A model generated the notes under the pieces. It did no database searches. It was not told the origin of the DNA and saw nothing but the letters and a program-made list of their open reading frames with translations. DNA of 64,000 nt from contig OZ231126.1 of assembly GCA_965153355.1 (NCBI GenBank), positions 24,366,001-24,430,000 on the forward strand, in the 5' to 3' direction. Positions within the stretch are counted from its first letter, which is position 1. Each line of letters opens with the position of its first letter. Positions 48,954-62,945 of the stretch are shown piece by piece. A program made the translations under genes and the position numbers. The stretch comes from Flaccisagitta enflata. Lineage: Eukaryota; Chaetognatha; Sagittoidea; Aphragmophora.

Positions 48954-49405
48954 TTAACCCTATAGATGCTATTTCTTACCTCTATGCATCAAAGCCCAGT
49001 AAAGCCGGATCTTATAAAGGCCTAACTTGGCATTTCATCGTTCATTTGAGCCGTTTGCTGTTTCTCTCTCTGCCCTCAACCAGATGCCAATAGAAATGGA
49101 GTCTAAAGGCGCCGCTGATGGTTGCTGACAGACGCTGATGGTTGCTAAAACCAATAATGACTTTGGCAATCAAACTCCCTTTCCTATCAAGATAACACAA
49201 AAACACACACAAAATCTGTCAGAGGGACACACACATATCCACAATCACAAACATATCTATACTCATTACACAACATCTTGCACGCACATGCACAACATAC
49301 ACCGTCTACTATAATTCTACACCCCACACAATCCACTTTCGCAGACAGGGGACTACAATAGATGAATATATATTTATCTGGATGTGGCAAACAACACTTT
49401 CTGAT

Positions 49406-52024
<2,619 letters not shown>

Positions 52025-52308
52025 GCTATGCTCACTGACTGCTTTTTTGTATCTACTTGCTTAGACATGTATCAAAATATTTATTCATTTATTGCATTTA
52101 AAATATAGAAAACAAAAGATTGAGCTAAATGAGCTCAATGAGCTAGAATGCTCAAAAACATCCTCACAGATGAGCAGCTATGCTCATAAACATGTTTTTG
52201 TGTAATTGCATGCTCAAACAATCATAAATAGACTCATCTATTGATCCTTTTTAAAGTCATAACAAATTGAAAAAAAATTCAATTGAATTTTTTTGTAAAT
52301 AAATCATT

Positions 52309-52673
52309 AACAAGGCCAACACCTATAAGTCGCGTGCAAGACTTTCTGACTTAGAATGACTTAGAATGCCTAAGAATGACTTAGAATGACTTTAAATGAC
52401 CTAAAATAACTTAAAATGACCAATAAGGACTTAAAATGATGGAATGACCTAATGACCAAAAATGACTTAGAGTGACTTAAAATAACTTAAAATGACTTAA
52501 AATGACTTAGAATGACTTAGAATGACTTAAAATGCCTTAAAATTACTTAGAATGACTAAAAGTAACTCAAAAAAATAAAAGTGATAAAAAAAGTAAAGTG
52601 TGACCAACCGACCAACCAACCGACCGACCGACGGACAAAGTGGGTTGTAGAGTCGCGTGCACGCGACTAAAAA
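52309..52673 (+). mobile_element. HP-A2 element, full length
   Basis: It starts AACAAGGCCAACACCTATAA, directly followed by GTCGCGTGCAAGACT, the 5' arm copy. A minisatellite of ATGACTTAAA/ATGACTTAGA units spans about 240 bp. AAAAAGTAAAGTGTGACC, a CCGA tract and the terminal hairpin AGTCGCGTGCACGCGACT plus AAAAA follow. It lies between the G and H segments, which are adjacent at the other locus. Confidence 0.8.
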
Positions 52674-52694
52674 GATCTTAACGCAAAAAATATT

Positions 52695-52870
52695 TGTTAT
52701 AGACTATAGAGCATTCTGCTCGGCGCCAAATGAAAGAAAGTTATCAAATTTACTCACCCTATCAATTTCATCGGAGGCCTCAATCGCTCGATCAAGTTCC
52801 GAAACTTTCTAATAAGAAAATGAAAACCATGTTTCTCTTGAATATGTCAAAAAGTAGAAGACTGCCTGTG
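52695..52870 (+). mobile_element. H segment (second locus)
   Basis: AGAGCATTCTGCTCGGCGCC, ATGAAAGAAAGTTATCAAAT and AAAATGAAAACCATGTTTCT match the minus strand of 25990-26160 without length change over about 150 bp. Confidence 0.65.
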
Positions 52871-52988
52871 ACTTTTTCTGGACTAATTAACAATTATGTT
52901 AAATGCTTAAAAAGATATGCTTATGAATGATGAAAAATTTCACTTCACTTAAAGTATCGTCAATAGAATAGATTATTCAACTGTTGAT

Positions 52989-53125
52989 AAAAAAGGCCAA
53001 GTAGGCCAATAAGGTGCAACGTGTAGATCGTCGAACAAATGCGTTACCCGACCAACAGACCAACCAACAGACCAACCGACAGACAGAGCCAGTTATAGAG
53101 GTGCTTTGTCGCACCTAAAAAAAAA
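52989..53125 (+). mobile_element. HP-A' element
   Basis: AAAAAAGGCCAAGTAGGCCA and ATAAGGTGCAACGTG form the 5' part. ACCAACAGACC units form the microsatellite. GAGGTGCTTTGTCGCACCTA then AAAAAAA forms the 3' hairpin (AGGTGC / GCACCT). The plan matches HP-A, but the arm sequence is AGGTGC, not AGTCGCG, at both ends. Confidence 0.65.
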
Positions 53126-53178
53126 TTTTATTTTTGTTGACATGATTAACTGTTTATAAGTTCTGAGGTTTTTTTGAA
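53006..53178 (+). repeat. 173-bp direct repeat, left copy
   Basis: It runs from CCAATAAGGTGCAACGTGTA to TCTGAGGTTTTTTTGAA and includes most of the HP-A' element. The same 173 bp recurs at 53761-53933 on the far side of an FB-B element. Confidence 0.9.
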
Positions 53179-53209
53179 CAATCTGCTGAAGGGGGTTTGA
53201 GTTCCTTTT

Positions 53210-53754
53210 TGGGCAGCGGCCCCAAAGGGGTCGATGACCTATGCTTTCACACATATGGGGAATTTTCTACTCCTACTTCTTCTGCGTCCGTACCCCCCCA
53301 GCTCAGAGGACAAATTCTAGTCCCGAGACCCAAATCCCAGTCTCGTGGCCCAAATCCTATCTAAAAGGCTCAAATCCTAGCCTCAAGGCCCAAATCCCAG
53401 CCTCAAGGCCCGAATCCCAGCCGTGAGGCCTAGATCTCTGCCTCAAGGGTCATATCCCAGCCTCAAGGATGAGATTTGGGTCTCAAGGCTGAGATTTGAG
53501 CCTCCAGGCTAGGATTTGGGCCTTGAGGCTAGGATTTGAGCCTTTTGGATAAGATTTGGGCCATGAGACTGGGAATTGGGTCTCAGGACTAGAATTTGAC
53601 CTCGGAGCTGGGGGGGGGGGCGGGCGGAGGACAAGGAGAGGGAGAAAATTCCCCATATGTGTGAAAGCATAGGTCATTGACCCCTTCGGGGCCGCTGCCC
53701 TGCTTCCCCTTCAACTTCAAGCACAACCTACTAGGGCAGGGCACGGGTACCAAT
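53210..53754 (-). mobile_element. FB-B element between direct repeats
   Basis: The low-coordinate end is TTTTGGGCAGCGGCCCCAAA with GGGGTCGATGACCTATGCTT. The core has about 8 units one way (CCTCAAGGCCCAAATCCCAG) and then, past about 53466, the same units inverted (GGCTAGGATTTGGGCCTTGA). The high-coordinate side has the mirror inner block and GGGCAGGGCACGGGTACC, where the outer end is cut. 53180-53752 is nearly identical to 56893-57450. Confidence 0.75.
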
Positions 53755-53760
53755 AAGGTA

Positions 53761-53933
53761 CCAATAAGGTGCAACGTGTAGATCGTCGAACAAATGCGTT
53801 ACCCGACCAACAGACCAACCAACAGACCAACCGACAGACAGAGCCAGTTATAGAGGTGCTTTGTCGCACCTAAAAAAAAATTTTATTTTTGTTGACATGA
53901 TTAACTGTTTATAAGTTCTGAGGTTTTTTTGAA
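53761..53933 (+). repeat. 173-bp direct repeat, right copy
   Basis: It has the same length as 53006-53178 with no difference noticed. It is preceded by a partial extra start (CCAATAAGGTA at 53750). Confidence 0.9.
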
Positions 53934-54352
53934 TGTTCATGAAGGATGTTATGAGGATTTTGACATTGTGATTCATAGGCATACCATAAAAGGCACTTGG
54001 TTAACAATTTTGCTCATGGCAGGCTAAAAAGGTATGTTCATGGACAGCAAATCTTTTTACTCTATTGGATTTTTCCTTTTTTATGATTAAAAGATCTTGG
54101 TGTATTTATCAACAATTTTAAAAACATTTGTTTCTATACAGTTTATTAATTCTGAGATTGTTTATATGTCATGGACATCCTCAAAATCGCGGGCGGAATA
54201 TCTCACAGCCACAGACACTGATGGAACTACAGAAAAAAAAACGTCATCAGAGAGAGAAAAAATCCATCATATCTTTGTCTCGATGTTGCAAAACTCTACT
54301 AATGATTTTTGGTGCCAACTTCTGGCGACTATTTTCGCACCTAAAGTGGAAG

Positions 54353-54353
<1 letters not shown>

Positions 54354-54442
<89 letters not shown>
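54354..54442. repeat. GA microsatellite
   Basis: About 43 GA units, followed by CACACGCACACG and GACA runs to 54560. Confidence 0.95.
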
Positions 54443-54444
<2 letters not shown>

Positions 54445-55267
54445 AACGCGTGTTCCAAGTCACGGACTCACATATGCACGCGCATAGAAATGCGCACAGA
54501 AATGCTCCTTCACACGCACACGCACACAGAGAGACAGACAGACAGACAGATACGCAGGAGCAAAAGTAAATGAAAATAGAATTTTCCATAAATCTAATCA
54601 TCTAGGCACAAGGTTTCCAAAAACATACTAACTAGGTATTTCCATACGTACATGCATACATGCTTTAAATTGATTAATTCAAGCTATGCTGCTCCGACGT
54701 GAAATGCTTGTTTTCCCGTGTCAGTAAATGAATTCAGAACACAGTTGAATAAAAAAGAGAGGAAGAATCTTTATCTTAACTTTTGGATAAGAAAGGGAAG
54801 AAAAAAATCGAGAACAAAAGAGCAAAAATCGTTTTCGTCCTCGAAGGACATAAGGGCGGAGTTTGGAAATTAGATTTCTTTCTCATTTCTCTTTTCCTCT
54901 CTTTTTTTCCCTCTTCTATCTTTTACTTTCTCCTAGCTCCTCCAAAAATCATTTATTTCAGTTCGTGTCATTTTCATCGAGACCCATTTACAAGATTGTG
55001 TCCAACTCACACATATACTTACTGATATAAAAAGAGGTAAAAGCGAATGTTGCAATCACAATGGAAACAACTTAAAAGAAACGGAATAAACGAAAACATA
55101 GACATAGACATTGGGCTCATTACAATGCAACCATAAACGGTTTCAAATGAGATCCAAAGCCTTAGGTGCGCGGGCTCATTGCTGTATAATCCTGGCCCTT
55201 TACCATTATACACAACAACTAAACTTAAACACGCACGCGCACCCAACTACCAATATCCCATCACTGC

Positions 55268-55900
55268 AAGCTGAGTTCCATCTCACTCACCAAAGTCTCA
55301 ATCCTCACCCATTCATTGCCCCCAACCCACTTCACTCACCAAAGTCTCAATCCTCACCCATCCATTACCCCTAATCCACCTCTCTCACCCTGTCACCAAA
55401 GTCTCAATCCTCACCCATTCATTGCCCCCAACCCACCGGACTCACCCAAGTCTCAATGCTCACCCATCCATTGCCCCCAACCCGCCTCACTCACCCTGTC
55501 ACCCATGTCTCAATCATCACCCATCCATTGCCCCTACCCACCTCACTCACCCAAGTCTCAATGCTCAACCATCCAATGCCCCCAAGCCACTTCACTCACC
55601 AATGTCTCAATCCTCACCCATCCATTGCCCCCAACCCACCTCACTCACCCTGTCACCCAAGTCTCAATCCTCACCCATCCATTGCCCCAAACCCACTTCA
55701 TTCACCAAAGTCTCAATCCTCACCCATCCATTGCCCCCAACCCACCTTACTCACCCTGTCACCCATGTCTCAATCATCACCCATTCATTGCCCCCAACTC
55801 ACCCCACTCACCCAAGTCTCAATCCTCACCCATCCATTGCCCCAGACCCACCTCACTCACCCTGTCACCCAAGTCTCAATCCACACCCATCCTCATCTCT
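55268..55900. repeat. C-rich minisatellite, ~45-60-bp units
   Basis: About 12 units combine AGTCTCAATCCTCACCCATC, CATTGCCCCCAACCCACC and an optional CACCCTGTCACCC. The + strand lacks stop codons in all three frames because units contain almost no TAA/TAG/TGA. The 172-244-codon frames are therefore artefacts. Confidence 0.85.
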
Positions 55901-56024
55901 TTGGGGATTCTCGTCCTGCCTTCTCATCGAATATCCATGAGAAAGGTTTTTTTTCCATTACCAGCGCGGCGAGAATTCTAAATCATCCAAACATGGAAAG
56001 GCATGGGGAAACAGACAGACACAA

Positions 56025-56177
<153 letters not shown>

Positions 56178-56287
56178 ATACTGCAAGTAAACAGGGCTAC
56201 TTACAAGTTACTAAGTATGGACGTGTGCACCTATGTGTTTATCAAAAGGACGAGTTGAAACAAAAGTTCTCACATGAGACTATGAGG

Positions 56288-56504
56288 TTTTTAGTCGCGT
56301 GTTACGCGACTCTACACCCCGCTTTGTCGGTCTGTCCATCGGTCCGTCGGTCCGTCGGTCCGTCGGTTTGTCCGTCACACTTTACTTTTTTGGGGGTTTT
56401 GCGGTCTTTGGCCTCACTGCTCCTTCCCAAGTGATCAAGTGACCTCAAGTATAGCCCCTGCCCACCCGCACGCGACTGGGGTAGCCGTGTATCCGGCCTT
56501 GTTT
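56288..56504 (-). mobile_element. HP-A element, full length
   Basis: The minus strand starts AACAAGGCCGGATACACGGC, then CAGTCGCGTGCGGGTGGGCA (the 5' arm copy), AAAAAAGTAAAGTGTGACGG, a GACGGACC tract and the hairpin AGTCGCGTAACACGCGACT with AAAAAC. It is 217 bp. Confidence 0.8.
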
Positions 56505-56650
56505 TTTCTATTGAAAGATTATCTGCAAGTATGAGACAGTTTCGGAATTTCAACAGAAAAAAATAGGTTTCGTAATTAAGAGTAAAAGGAATCTATCCCC
56601 TTGAGTCACGAAACTCCGAGGGTTTTTCTGCCTTTACGTAATGTGAAAAA

Positions 56651-56902
56651 ATGAGTTTCGGTGCAAATATCAAAGAATGCGGGGAATCAAAGCCCACGAG
56701 GTCATTTTCGGGCGGTGGGGTCATCGGGGGTCGAAAGTCATCCGAGGTCATCATAACAAATTCGCCAACGCGTGCGAAAAAAAAGAAAAATCCCACCCAA
56801 AGAAGGAGAGACAAATGCGCCCGATTCTTTAAAAACGGCGAAGGCGTGAACTTTTCCTTTTCCGATTGGGACAAAAATTTTCAGCGGAATAAAATCTGCT
56901 GA
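56651..56902 (+). other. Open frame of unclear status
   Basis: ATG-led, 83 codons, with basic KKKKNPTQRRR, not repeat-derived. It ends inside the start of the FB-B-flanking duplicated segment. No domain seen. Confidence 0.15.
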
Positions 56903-56919
56903 AAGGGGTTTGAGTTCCT

Positions 56920-57477
56920 TTTTGGGCAGCGGCCCCAAAGGGGTCGATGACCTATGCTTTCACACATATGGGGAATTTTCTACTCCTACTTCTTCTGCGT
57001 CCGTACCCCCCCAGCTCAGAGGACAAATTCTAGTCCCGAGACCCAAATCCCAGTCTCGTGGCCCAAATCCTATCCAAAAGGCTCAAATCCTAGCCTCAAG
57101 GCCCAAATCCCAGCCTCAAGGCCCGAATCCCAGCCGTGAGGCCTAGATCTCTGCCTCAAGGGTCATATCCCAGCCTCAAGGATGAGATTTGGGTCTCAAG
57201 GCTGAGATTTGAGTCTCCAGGCTAGGATTTGGGCCTTGAGGCTAGGATTTGAGCCTTTTGGATAAGATTTGGGCCATGAGACTGGGAATTGGGTCTCAGG
57301 ACTAGAATTTGACCTCGGAGCTGGGGGGGGGGGCGGGCGGAGGACAAGGAGAGGGAGAAAATTCCCCATATGTGTGACCCCTTCGGGGCCGCTGCCCTGC
57401 TTCCCCTTCAACTTCAAGCACAACCTACTAGGGCAGGGCACGGGTACCGCTGACCATCTAACGCTTTTGCGACTATT
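56920..57477 (-). mobile_element. FB-B element, second copy of 53210-53754
   Basis: It has the same core with the midpoint inversion and the same flanking GTTTGAGTTCCTTTTTGG. Unlike the first copy it keeps the outer end (GGTACCGCTGACCATCTAAC, GCTTTTGCGACTATT). It lacks about 20 bp near 57378 (AAAGCATAGGTCATTG block). Confidence 0.75.
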
Positions 57478-57479
57478 GT

Positions 57480-58300
57480 TTTTGTGAACGAATGTTTGTA
57501 ATGACGAATCCAACCAGAAAACCCTGCTTGTTTGTACAATTGTATGAATCTTTAAATCTTCTGCTTTCTGTTTTACTTCTTTAGCATACCCAGGCGAGTC
57601 ACTGAGAAAAAACAAAGCAACAGACACAACACATTCGCAAGCAATTTCAAAACCTCGCATTTATGACTTTTTTCCTACGGCGACAGTCGCCTTTATTGGT
57701 ATTCATTCTTAGTTCTAAATTAACTTTTATCTTCTTGCCTCAAAATTTCTTTTACTAAAAATGTTTTAGTTGGACGTTTTGTTACCTAGATGCTTAGTTG
57801 GACTGTCGGTTTTTTTCGTTTTTCGTTTTTATTGTTACTACAAATCAATAATTGGGTTGACAGTAATTCATAGGTAATGAAAGTCTGGTGAAAAATCACA
57901 TGTTTTGATTCTTTCACGTGGCCAAATCACACAGTCAACTTCAAACGTACCATCAAAAAAAAACGATAATGGCAAAAGAGTTTTTTAGCTCGTGTTTATA
58001 CACACCGCAGACTTTACAATGAAAAAAAAACAAGAGGCTCGTATTTATTTTGATGTCCACTGGTCGAGATCGAATAATATAAGAGAGCCATAAGATTCGT
58101 AAACAAGCAGACGAAGTAAGACCAAAAAAAAAAAAAAAAAAAAAGATAATGATAGAAAACACACACAAGCCAAGGCATGGACCCACTGGTCCGGCACCTG
58201 CTTTGGGGAGTGACGCTCGTGAGTGGATGCAGAGTTTTAGTTTCGATGAATCTTTCATTGATGAAACCCGGAACGTCTTTGACCCTCTCCAGAACTCTGT
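57480..58300. other. Unique AT-rich DNA
   Basis: No gene recognised. An A24 run lies at about 58120-58144. The first ~40 bp at 57663 resemble 26711-26755. Confidence 0.35.
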
Positions 58301-58309
58301 TGTTGATTC

Positions 58310-58856
58310 TTAGTCGCGTGCTACGCGACTCTACACCCCGCTTTGTCCGTCGGTCGGTCGGTCGGTCGGTTGGTCGGTCACACTTTATTTTTTTTATTCG
58401 TTTTATTCCTACTAACTCATTTTAAGTCAATTAGGTCATTTAAGGTAAAATCAGATCATTTTAAGTCATTTTAAGTCAATTTAAGTCAATTTAAGTCATT
58501 TGAGTTATTTTAATAGTTTCCATCATTTTAGTGATTTTAGGTCTGTTTAAGTCAATTTAGGTCAGCTAAATTCAATTTCAGTAATTCTAGGTCAATTTAA
58601 GTCATTTAAAGTCATTTTAAGTCAATTTAAGTCAATTTAAGTCATTTTAGTCACTAAATCGTTTTAGTCATTTTAGGTCAATTCAAGTCAAATAAGGTCA
58701 TTTTGAGTTAAGATAGGTCATTTTAAATTATTTTAAGTCATGTTATATAAATTAAATTCAATAAAAGTCATTTTAGTTATGTGGTTATATAATAAAAACT
58801 AATAAAGTAATTACATATTTAAGTCTCGCACGCGACTTATAGGTGTTGGCCTTGTT
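58310..58856 (-). mobile_element. HP-A2 element, full length
   Basis: The high-coordinate end gives AACAAGGCCAACACCTATAA and GTCGCGTGCGAGACT on the minus strand. The core is TGACTTAAAA/TTGACTTAAA units, and the hairpin AGTCGCGTAGCACGCGACT lies at 58311-58330. It is opposite in orientation to the copies at 52309 and 60153. Confidence 0.8.
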
Positions 58857-59231
58857 GCGGGTGAAATTGCTTCGATTTCGCCGCTCATCAGCGTCGTGTG
58901 GAACAAATGGAACATTGACAGTCGCGCAGAAAGGATATCTTTTTTGGTCTCTGCGCCTTACACGCGGCCAGTTTTAAGGTGGAAATGTACTGCTCAAGGG
59001 ACATGACTCACGGTTCGTATACGACAGTTCATCAATTAGCAATTTTTTTTTAAGAATTTAACGACGCTAGAATAAATTGCGATAATAATATCTACCTTAT
59101 AGGTAACGCTATCGCCCCAGTCGTGTTTTGGTTGACAAATAAATTGAGACAAGAGCAGAAATGCGGTAAAGCTCGTAATTGCAGATAGTCTGGTCGACTA
59201 GCTGACGGTCATATATCTTTTCAAAAAAACC

Positions 59232-59441
59232 ATGTTTTTGAACAAAGATTCTCGCAAACTTTTGTACCAACAAATATCAAGTGCAGGCGACTTCGTGGCT
59301 ATGGAAATGGGCAGCGCGCAGATATTAGTGCCAATCATCACTTTACTGTTACATTGTTGTTGTATTGAAATCGAAGACGGAGTTGGGATCTTGTTTGCTC
59401 TCGCTGGAATTCTTCTCATTACAAAACCGAATTTCATTTTT
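59232..59441 (+). CDS. EamA/SLC35G-like transporter segment (partial)
   Basis: A frame with two hydrophobic stretches reads AGDFVAMEMGSAQILVPIIT..., then EIEDGVGILFALAGILLI and TKPNFIF. This resembles the end of the first EamA domain in SLC35G-type drug/metabolite transporters, where a GD, a P and a final G-x-x-L-I-x-K-P-x-F-x-F are typical. The frame starts at ATG 59232 or at an acceptor-like GTGCAG/G near 59286. It stays open to 59495, but the last 17 residues do not fit the family and no clear donor follows. The first TM helices are not visible upstream. It may be an exon of a larger gene or a decayed copy. Confidence 0.45.
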
Positions 59442-59499
59442 CACTGTCAAAGTTCAAACAGAAATCAACTCGCGAAAGTTACATTAGATTACTAGATTC

Positions 59500-60150
59500 A
59501 TGAAGTTACACCCGGCTCTAACGGTGCGATAGTATGGGAGATCCTCTTTGACTGGAAATGAAACGTTATTCCCTTCGTACCATATCATTCTATTCTTTTG
59601 AATACGGTAGATTCCGTCTAGACAGTGGCAAGCATAATGGAAAGTCAAATTAAGTTAGGGGAGTGATATTTGACTCATATTTCCCATCATGGCCAGTTGC
59701 TATGGAAACACATTTCTGCCTTTTCTCCGCTAGAATATCAATATTTTGGACAGAAGCCATACAAGAACATTGTTCAAAATTAGATTTAACAACCCTCCCA
59801 TGGTAGGTTCTGTAACAATATTGCTTCATTGCCAGGGAGCGTTTCTATGTCTGACAGCCTTATAATGCTAGCAATGGCCAACTAAGTGATAATCTTACAG
59901 AACATACTATGGAAAATTGTAGCAAATTTGATTATGTTCTTGGATGTCTTCTGTTAAAACATTTATATTTTAGCATTAATTCCAATATTCTGCAGTTCGC
60001 CTCCGTTTTTGGTTGTCAAGAAGTTGAGTCATATGGAATTGGAACTGCTGGTATCGCGGGCAACATCATCGAACCACCACAATCCCAGTAAGGACGTGAA
60101 GGGGGAAAAATATCTTCATTTAGCTCAAACCTATCTCCTTCCCCTTAAAA
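59500..60150. other. Unique DNA between transporter segments
   Basis: No frame with membrane helices. A possible small exon at 59996-60087 was not compatible in phase. Confidence 0.35.
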
Positions 60151-60152
60151 AA

Positions 60153-61766
60153 AACAAGGCCAACACCTGTAAGTCGCGTGCAAGACTCACTTAATTACAT
60201 AATCCCCTAATTATTTGAGTACGTTATTTCCTGTAATGACAATAATGACTATAATTTCCTATTGACCTATAATTGCCTATAATGACCTATAATTACCTAT
60301 AATTACCCAAATTAAATAATGACCTAAAGGTACCTATAAAGACCTATGATTACCTATAATTACATATGGACCAATAATTACCTATAATGACGTATGATTA
60401 CCCATAATTACCCATAATTACCTTTAATACATAATGACCTATATTTAACTATAATGACCTATGATTACCTATAATTACCTATAATTACCCATGATTAAAT
60501 AATGACCTATACGTACCTATAAAGACCTATGATTACATATGGACCAATAATTACCTATAATGACCTATGATTACCCATAATTACCCATAATAACATAATG
60601 ACCTTTGATTACCTATAATTACCTATAATTGCATAATGACCTATAATTACCTATGATTAGCTATAATTACCTTTAATTGAATAATGACCTATAATTACCT
60701 ATAATTGTCTATTGACGTATAATTACCTATAATGACCTATGATTACCTATAATTACATAATGACCTATAATTACCTTTAATGACCTTTGATTACCTGAAT
60801 TTACCCATAATTTCATAATGACCTACAATTACCCATAATTACCTATAATTACCTATAACAACCTTTAGTTACCTATTATTACATAATGACCTATTATTAC
60901 CTATTATGATCTATATTTACCTTTAATCACCTATAATTATCTATAATTACCAATAATGACCTATAATTGCTTAATGACCTATAATTACCTATGATTACCT
61001 GTAATGACCTATAATGACCTTTAATTACCTATAATTACTTATGATTACATACTGACCCATAATTACCAATAAAGACCTATAATTACCTATAATTACATAA
61101 TGACCTATAATTACCTATAATGACCTATGATTACCTATAATGACCTATGATAACCTATAATTGCCTAATGGCCTATAATGACCTATAATTACCTATGATT
61201 ACCCAAATTTGCATAATTACCTAAAATTACCTATAATCATGTAAGTAAAAAGTGAAATGACTATATTGACTAAAATGACTTAGGACTTAGGACTTAGAAT
61301 GACTAAAAATGACTTAAAATGACTTAAAATGATTCAAAATGACTTATAATGACTTATAATGACTTGTAATGACATAAAATGACTTAAAATGACTTAAAAT
61401 GATGAAAAGGATTATATGGACTAAAATGACAATAATGACTTAAAATGACTTGGAATGACTTAAAATGCCTTGAAATCACTTGAAATGACTTAAAATCACT
61501 TGAAATGACTTAGAAAAACTTAAAATGACTTAGAATGACTTAAAATGATGAAAAGGACTATAATGACTAAAATGACAATAATGACTTAAAATGACTTAAA
61601 ATGACTTAGAATGACTTAGAATGACTTAGAATGACTTAGAATGACTAAAAATGACTTAAAGAAATAAAATTGATAAAAAAAGTAAAGTGTGACAGACCAA
61701 CCGACAGACCGACAGACCGACCGACGGACAAAGCGGGTTGTAGAGTCGCGTGCACGCGACTAAAAA
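60153..61766 (+). mobile_element. HP-A2 element with expanded core (1.6 kb)
   Basis: The ends are the same as in the 365-bp copy: AACAAGGCCAACACCTGTAA with GTCGCGTGCAAGACT, and AGTCGCGTGCACGCGACT plus AAAAA. The core has about 1.05 kb of TAATTACCTATAATGACCTA units and then about 420 bp of ATGACTTAAA/ATGACTTAGA units. Two unrelated decamer families lie side by side within one element. Confidence 0.8.
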
Positions 61767-61863
61767 GACAAACAAACATAATCAACCTCACATACAGTTC
61801 TCTATTCCATTGTCAAACACCTCTGTCACCTTTACCTAGCATCCAAATCTTTCATTTTCGCAG

Positions 61864-62064
61864 ATGACGGCCTTGTTTGCGTATTCTTTCTACGTACAAG
61901 TCATGACGCCTCTCGCTGTAATTGGTGCCGCGCTGATCATCTTTGGCACCATCTTCTTAATTTGTATGAAACTCTTTCGGCGGAATTCGGAGAAGAGAAA
62001 ATTGGAGGAAAGAAGAGATGAAGAGAGACAAAATATCTCCCTTGATAGCATCAGTTCGGAGTAG
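61864..62064 (+). CDS. C-terminal exon of an EamA-like membrane protein
   Basis: A strong acceptor (pyrimidine-rich, TTTTCGCAG/ATG) opens a 66-codon frame ending TAG. It has a hydrophobic N-terminal part and a full membrane helix (TPLAVIGAALIIFGTIFLIC), then a basic-acidic cytoplasmic tail (KLFRRNSEKRKLEERRDEER) and SISSE. The helix with P-x-x-x-x-G-A-x-L-I resembles the last helix of EamA-family transporters. It could belong with 59232-59441, but about 110 residues are missing between them. Confidence 0.5.
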   Translation: MTALFAYSFYVQVMTPLAVIGAALIIFGTIFLICMKLFRRNSEKRKLEERRDEERQNISLDSISSE

Positions 62065-62148
62065 GCAACACATGTTCGGAGCAGACGTTAATACTTTGCT
62101 CTTACGATTTTGCCAGTCCCCATCGACAACTTTTCTCGTTCTGAAGAA

Positions 62149-62312
62149 TTTTTAGTCGCGGACAAGCGACTCTACACCTTGCTATGTCGGTCCATCCGTC
62201 CATCCGTCCGTGCGTCCGTCCCTCCATAACATTCATGAATTGCGAGCGGTTTTTGCGTTACTGCCCCTGCCCAACCGTTCGCGATTGTGGTGTCGTGTAT
62301 CCGGCCTTGTTT
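62149..62312 (-). mobile_element. HP-A element, full length
   Basis: The minus strand starts AACAAGGCCGGATACACGAC. A GACGGACGG tract precedes the hairpin AGTCGCTTGTCCGCGACT with AAAAA. One arm base pair is mismatched. Confidence 0.75.
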
Positions 62313-62329
62313 CCTCTCAACCACAACCT

Positions 62330-62945
62330 CGTCCATATTTTCCATTTCCTCCCCACTCTTTTGCCCAACCTCTACCAACATTCTCTCTTTCACCATCCGC
62401 CCTCTCTCACGTCGCTCCTCTTCTTTATTTTTCTGAATCATTTTCTATACCTACACCATATTTCGCTCTACCTCTGCTTATTTGGTTTTCAACAAGCCGC
62501 CTCCCTCTCCCTATCCTGCTTTATTCTTTCATTTTCTCCCACCCTCCAAATCCATTGTTTTTATCCAACAACTTAAACCTCTTTTCCCCCTTCCTGATTC
62601 AAATGCACCCAACATGTACATGATTCACATGCACATGATTCACATGTACCCGACAGTTTTCCAACTTATGCTTTTCCACCATTCTCCTCCTCCGCGTCTT
62701 TGTCCTCCTCCATTTTCTCCTTCTTTTCCTCGCTCTCTCAAATCTCGAGTGACGCCAAAGAATGATTTCCTTCATTTCACCCAAACCCAAAGCGCCGAAG
62801 TCACACGGACAATCTGTCGGCAACCAAATGATGTCGCCTCCTCTTCCCTCTCTTCCCCTTCCTCCTCCTCCTCGTCATCATCATCATCACTTTATGCTCC
62901 CCCATCCTCATCAATTTCCCTTTCCTCTTTGTCAAATCTTACACA
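62330..62945. repeat. Pyrimidine-rich tract
   Basis: CTCTCCCTATCC and TCCTCCTCCTCGTCATCATC sequence. Open frames up to 170 codons reflect composition. Confidence 0.7.

Noticed and set aside
58862-59005. A 47-codon open frame (EIASISPLISVVW...) before the transporter segment
   Set aside because: A weak resemblance to a membrane-transporter loop, with no splice signals and a nearby stop. Not enough to call.
59996-60087. A 92-bp segment between TTCTGCAG and CCCA/GTAAGG as a middle exon of the transporter gene
   Set aside because: None of its three frames joins in phase to the exon at 61864 without a stop or a wrong frame.
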